Shown: positions 40,520-49,629, numbered from the stretch's first letter. The stretch: 64,000 nt of DNA from UBA1206 sp050953105 (GCA_050953105.1 JBMNMA010000001.1:434001-498000), one strand, 5' to 3'. Numbers and translations: made by a program. The notes: generated by a model from the sequence alone, not told the origin.

Positions 40520-42658
40520 ATGGAGCCGTCAAAGGTGTCAAGCGTAATTCTTGCCGGAGGGAAGGGGGAACGGCTTTATCCCATAACCCAGACAAGGCCC
40601 AAGCCCTTGTGTCCGGTGGGAGATACAAGCTGCCTTGTCAGGTGTATAAATGCCGCCAAAGCAGCGGGAATTGAGGATATAACCGTAGCCGCCTGCTATC
40701 TTGCCGATAAAATTGTAGACGAGGTAAGGCAGTTTAAAAACATAAAAGTTAAAATAGAAACCACCATGCTTGGCACCGCCGGATGCGTAAAGGAATGCAA
40801 TCCGTCCGGGGACGACATTTTAATTTTAAGCGGGGACGGGGTAAATGACTTCGACTTAAAGGCCCTTTTGGACTTTCATAAAAAATCCGGCTGCATCTGC
40901 ACCGTGGCAATAACCCGTTCGCCCTTTCCCACCGAATACGGCGTGGTAAACGCCAGAGACGGCATTGTAAGGCGGTTTTGCGAAAAGCCCATGTGGGAAA
41001 AGGTAACCTCCGACACGGTTAACACGGGGATATATGTTTTAACCAAAGAGGCTTTGTCCTTTATCCCCGAAAACACCGTATTTGACTTTTCAAACAACCT
41101 TTTTCCCCTCATTATGGAAAAAGGCTATAAAATTGCCACCTGGGAGGGGGTTGGCTTCTGGTGCGACATAGGCAACCCCAAGGCGTTATACGACTGCTCA
41201 ATGCGCTATACCGGCAATAAATCATCCATCCATCCCTCGGCGGTTATTGATAATGACGCCTCGGTTAACGCAGCAATCATAATGGAAAACACGGTTGTGG
41301 GGAAAAATTCGGTGGTGGACACCTCTATTATCTGCGAAAACGTTGTCATAGGCAACAACGTGCTTGTTCCAAGGGGCTGCGTTGTGGGGGCGGGATGCCG
41401 AATCGGGGATAACGCCATTCTAGCCGAAGGTATTACAATTGCCGCCGGCACGATTATAGGCAAAGGAGGAAGAATTGTGAAGGATATAAAGTTCGGCGGC
41501 GTAAAGGGACGGCTATTTGACGGCGACGAGGGAATAAACGGTGTTTACGGCAAAACCTTTGACATTTCCGACGCTCTTTCCTTAGGCAGGGCACTTTGCG
41601 AAGTTGCCGGAGAAAACCCCAAAATAGGGGTTATGTTTACCGGTTCGCCGGCAAATCTTCTGGCAAAGGCGGTGGAATGCGGTGTCAGATATGCCGGCGG
41701 AATGTTATATTGGCTGGGCGAGGGTTTTGAAAGCCTTTGCGCCTTTTCCGCCAAGGAATATGTCCTTTCTTTTTCGGTATTTATCAAGGTTGACGGCGAC
41801 AATTCGCTGAACATAATGGTTTTCGATTCAAACGCCGACCCGGTAAGGGGTAAAACTTTAAAGTCTATAGAAAACTCCTTCTACCGGGGGGGAAAAGGGG
41901 AAGATGCCGACAAGGGGGTATATTATCCGGAGGAATTCGAGTCCCCCCTTTATCTTTATACTGCTTCCCTTGCACTGCGGTGCGACGGCCTGGAGGGTTT
42001 TTCCCTTTCGGTGGATGAGTCAAATATACCGGGGAAGGTATTGGCATCGGTTATAAAAAGAGAGGGGGCAAATGTATCCGACGACAATTCGTTAACCCCC
42101 CGTATATCGGTGTCTGCCGACGGCAGAGGGCTTGACATAGCTACCGAAAGCAGAAAAACCCTTGATTTCTGGCGGACTTTGGCCTTTTATCTGGGATTTG
42201 TTGCCGAAAGCAAAAAAGCAATTTATATCCCCGAGGACACCCCCGACGGCGTGGTTGAGTATGTTGCCTCTAAGGGGGGCGAATGTATAAGATGCGGCGA
42301 CAGCCAGAATGCCGGCAAGGATTTTGATTTTTGTTACAAAGACGCCTTGTTCCTTGTGCTGTCCGTGCTTGATATCTGCCGTAAAAAAGGCATAAGCCTT
42401 GACGAGGTTTCGGCACTGGTTCCCTCCTTCCATATTCGGCTTATGACCGGTGAATACGACGAGGAGGGCAAGGCATCTAAAATAAAAAGGCTTTGCGACG
42501 AATGCGGAAGGGATGACGGGGCGAAGTTTATATTTGAAAAAGGCTATGTAAGGTTTGTTCCCTCCTCCCACAAGGGTTTCAAGATTATCGCCGAGGCGGC
42601 AAGCTCGGAATACGCCAAGGAGCTTTGCGACTTTGCCCTTGATAAGCTGAAGGACTGA
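40520..42658 (+). CDS. Sugar-1-phosphate nucleotidyltransferase fused to mutase-like domain
   Basis: A 712-residue two-part protein. Residues 1-235 are an NTP-transferase of the mannose-1-phosphate guanylyltransferase type, with LAGGKGERLYPITQTRPKPL (about residues 11-30), LSGDGVNDFD and FCEKPMWEKV. Residues 235-330 form a left-handed beta-helix with isoleucine/valine hexad repeats. Residues 335-712 align in layout with phosphomannomutase, starting DGDEGINGVYGKTFDISDA, but I find neither the phosphoserine motif TASHNP nor the metal-binding DGDxDR, so the mutase half is probably regulatory or structural. It starts at ATG 40520, nine bases after AAGGAAAGGG. Product may be GDP-mannose or a related sugar nucleotide for surface glycans. 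Confidence 0.78.
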   Translation: MEPSKVSSVILAGGKGERLYPITQTRPKPLCPVGDTSCLVRCINAAKAAGIEDITVAACYLADKIVDEVRQFKNIKVKIETTMLGTAGCVKECNPSGDDILILSGDGVNDFDLKALLDFHKKSGCICTVAITRSPFPTEYGVVNARDGIVRRFCEKPMWEKVTSDTVNTGIYVLTKEALSFIPENTVFDFSNNLFPLIMEKGYKIATWEGVGFWCDIGNPKALYDCSMRYTGNKSSIHPSAVIDNDASVNAAIIMENTVVGKNSVVDTSIICENVVIGNNVLVPRGCVVGAGCRIGDNAILAEGITIAAGTIIGKGGRIVKDIKFGGVKGRLFDGDEGINGVYGKTFDISDALSLGRALCEVAGENPKIGVMFTGSPANLLAKAVECGVRYAGGMLYWLGEGFESLCAFSAKEYVLSFSVFIKVDGDNSLNIMVFDSNADPVRGKTLKSIENSFYRGGKGEDADKGVYYPEEFESPLYLYTASLALRCDGLEGFSLSVDESNIPGKVLASVIKREGANVSDDNSLTPRISVSADGRGLDIATESRKTLDFWRTLAFYLGFVAESKKAIYIPEDTPDGVVEYVASKGGECIRCGDSQNAGKDFDFCYKDALFLVLSVLDICRKKGISLDEVSALVPSFHIRLMTGEYDEEGKASKIKRLCDECGRDDGAKFIFEKGYVRFVPSSHKGFKIIAEAASSEYAKELCDFALDKLKD

Positions 42659-42675
42659 TTTTTTTGAAACAATAT

Positions 42676-42709
42676 AAAAAATCATAGCCTTGAAGCTATG
42701 ATTTTTTTT
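42676..42709. terminator. Bidirectional terminator
   Basis: AAAAATCATAGC and GCTATGATTTTT pair around CTTGAA, between converging genes. Confidence 0.92.
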
Positions 42710-42727
42710 GGCGTTATTTTGTTTTGG

Positions 42728-43387
42728 TTATCTCTGTTTTTCCTTTGGGCTTTGGTTCTTTTTCATTTTGTTGTCGGGGCAGATGATAACCTTACGTTCG
42801 GCATCTGTTCCCACCGAGTAGATGGAAACCCCCTTGATGGTCTGAACTTCGGTATGGATAATCCGTCTTTCGTATGCCGACATGGGTTCAAGAGCAAAGG
42901 ACCGGTCATATTTAACCGCCTTTTCGGCTACCTTGCGGGCAAGCTGCTTTAACGCTTCTCTGCGTTTTTCCCTGTATCCTTCAATGTCAACGGTTATCCG
43001 ATAGTAATTTTTAAGTCCTTTGTTTGCCGCAAGGGTTGCAAGATACTGTATCGAGTCAAGCACCTCGCCGTGGCGGCCTATAAGCAGACCCATGTTTTCG
43101 CCGGCAACGGTAATTGTGGCTCCGTCACTTTCAACGACAGTGGTGGTTGTAGCCTCCAGCTTCATGTTTTTAAGGACGTTTTTAATAAATTCCTCTGCCT
43201 TGTCGACGGGAGTAAGCTGGTAAATCACTTTTACGATGGCTTCGCTGGCGCCTATTCCCAAAAATCCCTTGCTGGGTTCCTGAAGGACAGTCCATGTAAC
43301 CTTTTCGGTTGACACTCCCAGCTCTTTTGCACCTAGCTCCACCGCCTGGGAAACGGTTTTTGCATTTTGAATTACTTCTCTCTGCAT
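42728..43387 (-). CDS. khpB: KhpB/Jag RNA-binding protein
   Basis: Cytoplasmic RNA-binding protein that works with KhpA in Firmicutes and influences cell elongation and division. The 219-residue protein has an N-terminal Jag domain (MQREVIQNAKTVSQAVELGA, TWTVLQEPSKGFLGIG), a KH domain (about residues 110-165, GLLIGRHGEVLDSIQYL with the GxxG loop reading GRHG), and a C-terminal R3H domain (MSAYERRIIHTEVQTIKGV). I chose ATG 43387, six bases after AGGA; the frame opens two codons earlier. Last gene of the rpmH-rnpA-yidD-yidC-khpB operon. Confidence 0.95.
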   Translation of the reverse strand: MQREVIQNAKTVSQAVELGAKELGVSTEKVTWTVLQEPSKGFLGIGASEAIVKVIYQLTPVDKAEEFIKNVLKNMKLEATTTTVVESDGATITVAGENMGLLIGRHGEVLDSIQYLATLAANKGLKNYYRITVDIEGYREKRREALKQLARKVAEKAVKYDRSFALEPMSAYERRIIHTEVQTIKGVSIYSVGTDAERKVIICPDNKMKKNQSPKEKQR

Positions 43388-43393
43388 TTTCAA

Positions 43394-44809
43394 TCAATCC
43401 TCATCGGTGTCATCTTCCGAATTGTCGTGTTCGGGATTATCCTCCTTTAAGGGCGCCCTTTCTATCTTTGATTTGGGTTTATCATCATCAGGGGAAAGCA
43501 TTTGGTATTTGGTGTTGGGGGAGTCCTTTTTGTCGGTTTTGATAATCAAATTGTCGTAGGAGTCGTCGTCCTCGTCGACTTCAATTGTGATGACTTTCTT
43601 CTTCTTTGCTTTAAGCTGTTTTTTAAGTTCAGCAAGTTCCTCTTCAGACATTTTGGGTATGGGATACATTTTTGCAAGTATAAACGACTGGCCTATTCCG
43701 AACACCGTTCGGTAAATCCAGTAAATGCCCACCGCCGAGGGCAGCGTTGCCCAGGAAATATAGGTTGAAAATAGGGGGAGACCCCATTTCATAAATCCGC
43801 CGCCGGGCTGGGGACCTTCGGTCATGGCAGGAGCGGAGGAAAGCTTTTTGGTTATAACTCCGCTTAAAAACGAGGTTATAAACACCAGTAACGGGATTAT
43901 AATCAGCACCGAAATACCCTTTTCTTTGGGTATGTCAAGGAGCGTGGTGTTCCCGATAAAGCCGAACTTGGGAATAGATTCTACAAATTCGCTGTTAAAC
44001 GTAAGGCTGTCGGGAATGTGTTTTCTGACGATTTCCTCGTCTACACCCGCTTTGATAAGATTGTTTATAATCCTGTCCCGCTCGTTGTTGACGATAAATC
44101 TGGTAAGTTCGAACTCGTAGTCCTTGTTTTTGGTAAATGCCTTGCCGTCCCAGCGGTTTCCTTCAAGTTTTGCCCCAAGATAGGTTATACGGCCGCTGTA
44201 TTGAGTCAAATAACTGTTTAAAACGTTCCGGACTGCTACAATGGAGGTATCTTCGGAAACGATAAGGGAGGTATCGTTGTTGGAAATCTCGCCGGTTATT
44301 TCGGATTCTTCCCCGGAAATTTCGCCTATATTCGTGTCGGCTAAAAGTCCCGACTCTTTAATGGCGGCAATGGCACCGTCGTAGATTTTTGCCGCAACTT
44401 CATACTGGCTGTAAAGGTCAACATTCGAGGACGTGGTGTAGGTCAAGGGCATTCTTATAACGCCCCACAGGATAAAGAGTATGGGCAACTGTATTAAAAG
44501 GGGCAGGCAGCCGGCATAGGGACTGTAGCCTTCCTTTTGATAAATTTCCTGAATTTCGGTGTTAACCTTCTGCTGAGTTACCCTGTCGTTACGCCCTTTG
44601 TATTTTTCCTTTATAAGCGCAATTTTTGGTGAAAGCTTTGCCATTTTGACGGTTGACTTCTGCTGCTTTATGGCAAAGGGGAACAGCGCAATCTGAACGA
44701 TAAGGGAGAAAATAAACAGCGCTATTATATAATAATTCCCCGATATGGAACTGCACAGCCTTAGCAAGGCGCCGAAAATGGTGTAAAAAATGCCGAAGAT
44801 ACTACTCAT
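43394..44809 (-). CDS. yidC: Membrane protein insertase YidC with large external insertion
   Basis: Oxa1/YidC insertase for membrane proteins. The core is present: TM GNYYIIALFIFSLIVQIALFPF, the cytoplasmic helical hairpin (SPKIALIKEKYKGRNDRVTQQ), YSPYAGCLPLLIQLPILFILW, and late TMs with LPLFSTYISWATLPSAVGIYW. Between TM2 and TM3 it carries about 170 residues (125-300), rich in Ser, Glu and Asn, where short YidC proteins have a small loop. The C-terminus is a charged cytoplasmic tail. No lipobox is seen at the N-terminus, unlike SpoIIIJ. It starts directly after the yidD stop. Confidence 0.95.
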   Translation of the reverse strand: MSSIFGIFYTIFGALLRLCSSISGNYYIIALFIFSLIVQIALFPFAIKQQKSTVKMAKLSPKIALIKEKYKGRNDRVTQQKVNTEIQEIYQKEGYSPYAGCLPLLIQLPILFILWGVIRMPLTYTTSSNVDLYSQYEVAAKIYDGAIAAIKESGLLADTNIGEISGEESEITGEISNNDTSLIVSEDTSIVAVRNVLNSYLTQYSGRITYLGAKLEGNRWDGKAFTKNKDYEFELTRFIVNNERDRIINNLIKAGVDEEIVRKHIPDSLTFNSEFVESIPKFGFIGNTTLLDIPKEKGISVLIIIPLLVFITSFLSGVITKKLSSAPAMTEGPQPGGGFMKWGLPLFSTYISWATLPSAVGIYWIYRTVFGIGQSFILAKMYPIPKMSEEELAELKKQLKAKKKKVITIEVDEDDDSYDNLIIKTDKKDSPNTKYQMLSPDDDKPKSKIERAPLKEDNPEHDNSEDDTDED

Positions 44810-45040
44810 CTAATTTATACCCTTTCTTTTTTGAGGAACCGGATCATAACCACCTTTAGAAAAGGGGTTGCACCGTAAAATTCTAAAAACCGTAAGGAAA
44901 AACCCTACGACTAACCCTCGTGTTTCAAGTGCTTCTATGGCATATTGGGAGCAGGTGGGACTATATTTACACGAGGGGGGAAGGGATGGGGAAATATGCT
45001 TTTGATACAGTTTTATTAACCATATAATAAAACGCTTCAT
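44810..45040 (-). CDS. yidD: YidD membrane protein insertion efficiency factor
   Basis: Small membrane-associated helper of YidC-dependent insertion, 76 residues. It shows the family signatures: LIKLYQKHISPSLPPSCKY at the start, SPTCSQYAIEALETRG with three conserved cysteines in total, and RILRCNPFSKGGYDPVP at the end. It overlaps rnpA by four bases and is directly followed by yidC. Confidence 0.96.
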   Translation of the reverse strand: MKRFIIWLIKLYQKHISPSLPPSCKYSPTCSQYAIEALETRGLVVGFFLTVFRILRCNPFSKGGYDPVPQKRKGIN

Positions 45041-45393
45041 TCCTTATTACCTAAAAGGGAAGCCTTTTTCATAAGGTCGAACAGCTCGTCCGAAAGGTCG
45101 GTAAAGGTTGAGGTAACGGCCGGCTGTTTAGCCACCACCACAATAAAGAAGCCCTCCCTTATAAAAGGGTTGAGCAGGCGGAGGGATTCTTTTATCCGCC
45201 GTCGAGTGCGGTTGCGGATAACAGCCTTTCCCCTTGCCTTGGATACGGTAATACCCACCTTTGTTTCGTTGCCGGCATAATTTCTAAGGCAATACAAAAC
45301 CAGAAACCTTCCGGAAAAGCTTTTTCCCTTTGAGTAAACCCTTGAGAAAATGTGGTTTTCCCGTATGGTCTTTAATTTACCGGATTTTTTCAT
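45037..45393 (-). CDS. rnpA: Ribonuclease P protein component
   Basis: Protein subunit that helps RNase P RNA process tRNA 5' ends. The 118-residue protein starts with KTIRENHIFSRVYSKGKSF and has the RNR motif region KARGKAVIRNRTRRRIKESLR (the conserved RNRTRR box, about residues 65-70) and the closing DFFIVV-like strand GFFIVVVAKQPA. It starts three bases after the rpmH stop. Confidence 0.96.
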   Translation of the reverse strand: MKKSGKLKTIRENHIFSRVYSKGKSFSGRFLVLYCLRNYAGNETKVGITVSKARGKAVIRNRTRRRIKESLRLLNPFIREGFFIVVVAKQPAVTSTFTDLSDELFDLMKKASLLGNKE

Positions 45394-45396
45394 CGG

Positions 45397-45531
45397 TTAA
45401 TAGGTGAGGCGGGCTCTTCCCTTTGCGCGTCTTCTCTTTATAACCTTTCTGCCGTTTGCGTCGGACATTCTTTTTCTAAATCCGTGAACAACCTTCCTAT
45501 GGCGCTTTTTGGGTTGGTAGGTCCTAAGCAT
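45397..45531 (-). CDS. rpmH: Ribosomal protein L34
   Basis: Read on the complement, the 44-residue protein begins MLRTYQPKKRHRKVVHGFRK and ends KRRRAKGRARLTY, the near-invariant L34 sequence. AGGAGGT-like GGTGCAATA spacing is preceded by AGGAGGTGC. First gene of the rnpA/yidD/yidC/khpB operon, divergent from dnaA, the classical arrangement beside oriC. Confidence 0.97.
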   Translation of the reverse strand: MLRTYQPKKRHRKVVHGFRKRMSDANGRKVIKRRRAKGRARLTY

Positions 45532-45609
45532 TATTGCACCTCCTAAAACGAATTTCCCGCTTGTATGCCTATTTCCACACCTTAGTCAGCACACAAAGCG
45601 TCAATATAC

Positions 45610-45639
45610 ATTATAAACACATATTTTTTGAAATGTCAA
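45610..45639 (-). promoter_or_regulatory. Promoter of rpmH operon
   Basis: On the complement TTGACA (45634-45639) and TATAAT (45610-45615), spacer 18 bases. The 305-base gap 45532-45836 otherwise holds the dnaA promoter, AT-rich sequence and only weak DnaA-box-like words (ATTTCCACA at 45571, TTATAAACA at 45611 and 45686). Confidence 0.78.
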
Positions 45640-45757
45640 GACATATTTTTAAAAAGCATTTCCGCCAAACCTCAAATACGGGTAATTATAAACAAAACAG
45701 CTCTTTCGGAGCAATTTATATTCTATATTTAATATATATAACTATTATTATAATCAC

Positions 45758-45786
45758 TTGAAATTTTTGAAGGGTTGTGATATAAT
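45758..45786 (+). promoter_or_regulatory. Promoter of dnaA
   Basis: TTGAAA (45758-45763) and TATAAT (45781-45786) with a 17-base spacer and TGTGA before the -10 box, an extended -10 type. Confidence 0.85.
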
Positions 45787-45836
45787 AGTGTAAATTCGAG
45801 TATTATGGGTATTGCCCATTAAGGGGGATTACATAT

Positions 45837-47186
45837 ATGCATATGACCGTCGCCGACGCATATCTGCGGGAGGTGCTTGACGGATTAAGGGAAAATCTTG
45901 ACCCCTCCACCGTTGACTTATGGCTGGGTAAAGCAAAGGTTACCTCCTTTGACGGGGAAACAATTGTTATTGCCGCCGAAAATGAATTTAAAAAGAACAC
46001 CGTTATAAACCGCTATCTCGGCCGGCTTGAGGAAGGCTTTGAAAAAGCCGCCGGCAAACGGCTTAAGGTGGTTATAAATTCAAGGGACGAGCTTAACGCA
46101 GAGGAAAACCAGATTTTTTCCTCCGCCTCGCTCCCTGCCGTAAAGCCCGAACCCGAACAGAAAACCGAAAAGGGACTTGTATACAGGGACTATACCTTTG
46201 AAAACTTCGTGGTAGGTTCCTCCAACAAGGTGGCCCAGTCGGCCTGTTATGCGGTGGCGTCTAACCCGGCCATTAAAATTAACCCGTTATTTTTATACGG
46301 TCCTTCTGGACTGGGTAAAACCCATCTGCTGTTTGCCACCATAAACGAAGCCAAAAAGCGAAATCCCGGTATCAGCGTGCTGTATGTTACCGGCGAGGAT
46401 TTCACCAACGAAATAATCGATGCCATAACCTCAAAAAACACTTCTGAGTTTAGAGATAAATACAGAAATACCGACATGCTGCTGGTGGACGATATCCAGT
46501 TTATTGCTGGGAAAGTTGTGGTTCAGGAGGAGTTTTTCCACACTTTCGACACCCTGTATAAAATGCAAAAGCAGATTGTTTTAACATCGGACAAACCCCC
46601 TAAAGACATTAACCCCCTTGAGGAAAGATTAAGGACAAGATTTGAAATGGGGCTTATAGCCGACATTCAGCCCCCCGAAACCGAGCTGAGAACGGCAATT
46701 TTCAAGCAAAAAACAAAGTCCCTTGGCCTTGACATACCCAACGATGTCCTTACCTACCTGGTAGAAAATATAAAATCCAACGTCCGGCAGATAGAGGGTG
46801 CGGTTAAAAAGCTGTGGGCTCAATCCTTTATAACCAGCGAAAAAATCACCCTTGAAATGGCTCAAAGCGTGCTTGCCGACTATTTCAGGGAAAGCCGTCC
46901 CGCCATAACCCCCGACACCATATTTAAGGTGCTTGAAAAGAGATACGGTATATCCAAAGATGAAATGACGGGCAAAAAGCGGACTGCGGAGATAGTCTAT
47001 GCCCGGCATATGGCCATATATTTAATTCAGGAAAAAACCGACCTTTCGCTAAAGAAAATCGGCAAGCTTTTCGACCGGGACCATTCCACCATAATTTCCG
47101 CCCGGGACAACGTAATGAAACGCATGAAATCCGACCCACTTTTCAACAAGGAAATTACCGAAATAAAAGAGGAACTGGAAAACTAA
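45837..47186 (+). CDS. dnaA: Chromosomal replication initiator DnaA
   Basis: AAA+ initiator that binds DnaA boxes and opens oriC. The 449-residue protein has domain I (about 1-80), a short linker, the AAA+ domain from about residue 115 with Walker A GPSGLGKTHL (155-164) and Walker B LLVDDIQF (215-222), and the C-terminal DNA-binding domain IV with LFDRDHSTIISA (near 408). I use ATG 45837, eight bases after AAGGGGGA; the ATG two codons later is too far. The usual helix-turn-helix signature lies in the last 40 residues. oriC follows directly. Confidence 0.98.
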   Translation: MHMTVADAYLREVLDGLRENLDPSTVDLWLGKAKVTSFDGETIVIAAENEFKKNTVINRYLGRLEEGFEKAAGKRLKVVINSRDELNAEENQIFSSASLPAVKPEPEQKTEKGLVYRDYTFENFVVGSSNKVAQSACYAVASNPAIKINPLFLYGPSGLGKTHLLFATINEAKKRNPGISVLYVTGEDFTNEIIDAITSKNTSEFRDKYRNTDMLLVDDIQFIAGKVVVQEEFFHTFDTLYKMQKQIVLTSDKPPKDINPLEERLRTRFEMGLIADIQPPETELRTAIFKQKTKSLGLDIPNDVLTYLVENIKSNVRQIEGAVKKLWAQSFITSEKITLEMAQSVLADYFRESRPAITPDTIFKVLEKRYGISKDEMTGKKRTAEIVYARHMAIYLIQEKTDLSLKKIGKLFDRDHSTIISARDNVMKRMKSDPLFNKEITEIKEELEN

Positions 47187-47385
47187 CCTGCTATTAAGGG
47201 TATATATCCACCCCGTTTTCCACATCTGAAAAACCCGAAAATCCCTTGATTTTAACGGTGTCTTTAAGTTCTTAACATTTTAACACCGCCTACTCCTACT
47301 ATCACTACTACTTCAACTAAAAAAATACGCTTCACCTCACCGGCAAGCCGGGGAAAAAAGCAAACCATATCGGAGGATAAGTCAA
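47187..47385. other. Replication origin region (oriC) between dnaA and dnaN
   Basis: The gap holds box-like words TATCCACCC (47205-47213) and TTTTCCACA (47216-47224, one change from TTATCCACA). Further along is a triplet tract at 47291-47319 containing TACTCCTACTATCACTAC, which fits the DnaA-trio pattern (repeated C/T-A-C/T triplets on this strand), then a short A run. In Bacillus the unwinding site also lies between dnaA and dnaN. No perfect DnaA box is present, and the trio tract is 67 bases from the last box, farther than in Bacillus. Confidence 0.75.
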
Positions 47386-48510
47386 ATGGCAATTAAATTC
47401 ACTTCGGATAAATCAAATTTGTTATCGGTGATATTACCGGCATTGTATGCCACCTCAAACAAGTCAACCCTTCCCGCCCTTGAAGGCTTGTTATTTAAAT
47501 TAGAAGGAAATGTCTTAACCGTCTGCGGCTATGACCTTGAAAAGGGAATCCAGACCAACACGGTGGTATACGGCAGGGAAGACGGTTCGGTGGTTCTTAC
47601 CGCTTCCAAAATAGCCGGTATTATCAAAAACTTCCCCGAATGTGACATAACCATTGAAAGCAATGACAAAAACATTGTTTCAATAAGGGGCGGCGAATCG
47701 GAATTTTCCATCCACGGCACCGATGCCTCGGCTTTCCCCACCATGCCCGACCTTAAAGGCGAAAATCAAATGAAGATAAAGGGCGGCACTTTAAGGGAGC
47801 TTATTTCATCCACCAGCCACGCCGTGGCCGCCACCGACTCAAGGCCCCACCTTACCGGCATACTGTTTGCCCTTGAAGGGGGCAACCTCACCCTTGTTTC
47901 CACCGACAACTACCGGCTTGCTTTAAGGGAAGTTAAAAACTGCGTTGAATCCGAAAGCGGCAACTATTCCTTTATCGTTCCGGGAAAGGCCTTAAACGAT
48001 TTGACAAGGCTTATTTCCGAAGGGGACGAGGATGTATATATAGAATTTACAAGAAAATACATAATATTCCGCTGCCCCAATGTAATTTTATTCTCCCGTT
48101 TGCTTGAAGGGGAATTTTTAGACTATAAACGGGTAATACCCCATACGGGAAAAACCTTTGTAAACATTAACCGCATTGCGTTTATAGAAAGCGTAGAGCG
48201 GGCGTCCCTTATGGTTGACGAAAAAATGAGAACGCCACTCCGCTTTAAGTTCTCGGGTAATATCCTTAACATATCCTGCACCACCCCCTTCGGCAGTGTT
48301 AACGACAACATAGCCGTCCAGATGACCGGCGACGACATTGAAATCGGTTTCAACAACAGATATATTTTAGATGCCCTCAGGGCCTGCAAGGATGACGAGG
48401 TAAGGCTTACCATGTCCTCCCCTTTAATGTCAATGACCATAACCCCGGTTAAAGAGGACGAAAAGGGAAGTTATGTTTTCCTTGTATCCCCCATGAGATT
48501 CGTTAACTGA
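47386..48510 (+). CDS. dnaN: DNA polymerase III beta sliding clamp
   Basis: Forms the ring that tethers polymerase to DNA. The 374-residue protein consists of three repeated clamp domains. Typical lines are TLPALEGLLFKLEGNVLTVCGYDLEKGIQT in domain 1, STDNYRLALREV in domain 2, and a C-terminal VSPMRFVN (the family end is usually MPMR). GGAGG precedes the ATG. It follows the oriC gap and is probably transcribed with recF, 24 bases downstream. Confidence 0.97.
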   Translation: MAIKFTSDKSNLLSVILPALYATSNKSTLPALEGLLFKLEGNVLTVCGYDLEKGIQTNTVVYGREDGSVVLTASKIAGIIKNFPECDITIESNDKNIVSIRGGESEFSIHGTDASAFPTMPDLKGENQMKIKGGTLRELISSTSHAVAATDSRPHLTGILFALEGGNLTLVSTDNYRLALREVKNCVESESGNYSFIVPGKALNDLTRLISEGDEDVYIEFTRKYIIFRCPNVILFSRLLEGEFLDYKRVIPHTGKTFVNINRIAFIESVERASLMVDEKMRTPLRFKFSGNILNISCTTPFGSVNDNIAVQMTGDDIEIGFNNRYILDALRACKDDEVRLTMSSPLMSMTITPVKEDEKGSYVFLVSPMRFVN

Positions 48511-48534
48511 AACTATATTAAGGAATGAAAATAA

Positions 48535-49629
48535 ATGAAAATAATTTCCTTTGAGGCGGTGTCTTTCCGTAACCACAGCCATTCGTCGGCCGTTTTTGAC
48601 GAAGGCTTAAATGTCCTTGCGGGAAACAACGGGGAAGGAAAGACAAATTTTCTTGAAGGAATATTCCTTTTTGCATCCGGCAAATCCTTCAGAGGGCAAA
48701 AGGACAGGGAAATGATAAAATTCAGCAGCGACTGCGCCTGCCTCAGGCTTACCTTTGAGGATAAAAACGCCGTCCATACCCTTGAAGCCCAGCTTTTTAA
48801 AAACAAAAAGCGCCGCCTTGTAAAAGACGGAAACGAGATTTCAAAGCTTTCGGAGTATTTGGGGCTTTTCAGAGCGGTAATATTTACCCCAGACCACTTA
48901 AAAATAGTAAAGTCATCCCCTGAAAACCGGCGTAAGCTTATGGATATGGCTATCTGCCAGACCTTTCCCCGGTTTGTGGCATCCCTTTCGGAATACAACC
49001 GCATCCTTTCGCAAAAAAACAACCTGTTAAAATGCGGTGTAACAAAGCTTTCGGCCCCGATGATTGACGTTTATAACGAAAAGCTTGCCACCCTGTCTGC
49101 ATCGATAACGCTAAATCGTTTTAATTATGTCCGCCGTCTTTCCGAAAAAGCCTCGGAATTTTTAAGCGAAATGACCGACGGAAAGGAAAAGCTTGATATT
49201 TGCTACCAAACCCAGTACGGCAGGGAATTTTCAAAGGAAAGCCTTTTTGAAAATTGCCTCGGACTGTATGAAAGAAAAAAAGAAGACGAAATTGCCAAAA
49301 AAGCCACCGTCTACGGCTGCCACCATGATGATTTTTCTATTTTAATTAACGGCAAGGATTCAAAGCTGTATGCCTCCCAGGGGCAGCAAAGGTCGGTGGT
49401 GCTGGCGTTAAAGCTTGCGGAAGGGGAACTTTCAAAGCACTACACCGGTGAGGACGGAATATTCCTTTTTGACGACGTGCTTTCAGAGCTTGACAAAAAA
49501 AGACGGGAATACGTAACCGAAAAGTTAAAAGGAAGACAGGTTATCATAACAAGCTGCGACTACGACAACAGTTCGGGTAAAATATTTGCCGTTTCGGGAG
49601 GGAATGTATATGTTTCTCCATCTCGGTAA
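48535..49629 (+). CDS. recF: DNA replication/repair protein RecF
   Basis: SMC-like ATPase that loads RecA at gaps through RecOR. The 364-residue protein has Walker A LAGNNGEGKTNFLEGI (about residues 27-42), the signature YASQGQQRSVVLALKLAEGE (about 278-297), and Walker B FLFDDVLSELDKKRREY. Full length. The small S4-domain gene often found between dnaN and recF is absent. The end overlaps remB by 20 bases. Confidence 0.96.
   Translation: MKIISFEAVSFRNHSHSSAVFDEGLNVLAGNNGEGKTNFLEGIFLFASGKSFRGQKDREMIKFSSDCACLRLTFEDKNAVHTLEAQLFKNKKRRLVKDGNEISKLSEYLGLFRAVIFTPDHLKIVKSSPENRRKLMDMAICQTFPRFVASLSEYNRILSQKNNLLKCGVTKLSAPMIDVYNEKLATLSASITLNRFNYVRRLSEKASEFLSEMTDGKEKLDICYQTQYGREFSKESLFENCLGLYERKKEDEIAKKATVYGCHHDDFSILINGKDSKLYASQGQQRSVVLALKLAEGELSKHYTGEDGIFLFDDVLSELDKKRREYVTEKLKGRQVIITSCDYDNSSGKIFAVSGGNVYVSPSR

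Noticed and set aside
45571..45694. DnaA-box-like words ATTTCCACA and TTATAAACA between rpmH and dnaA
   Set aside because: Each departs from the consensus, and one overlaps the rpmH -10 box; noted but not called as DnaA boxes.
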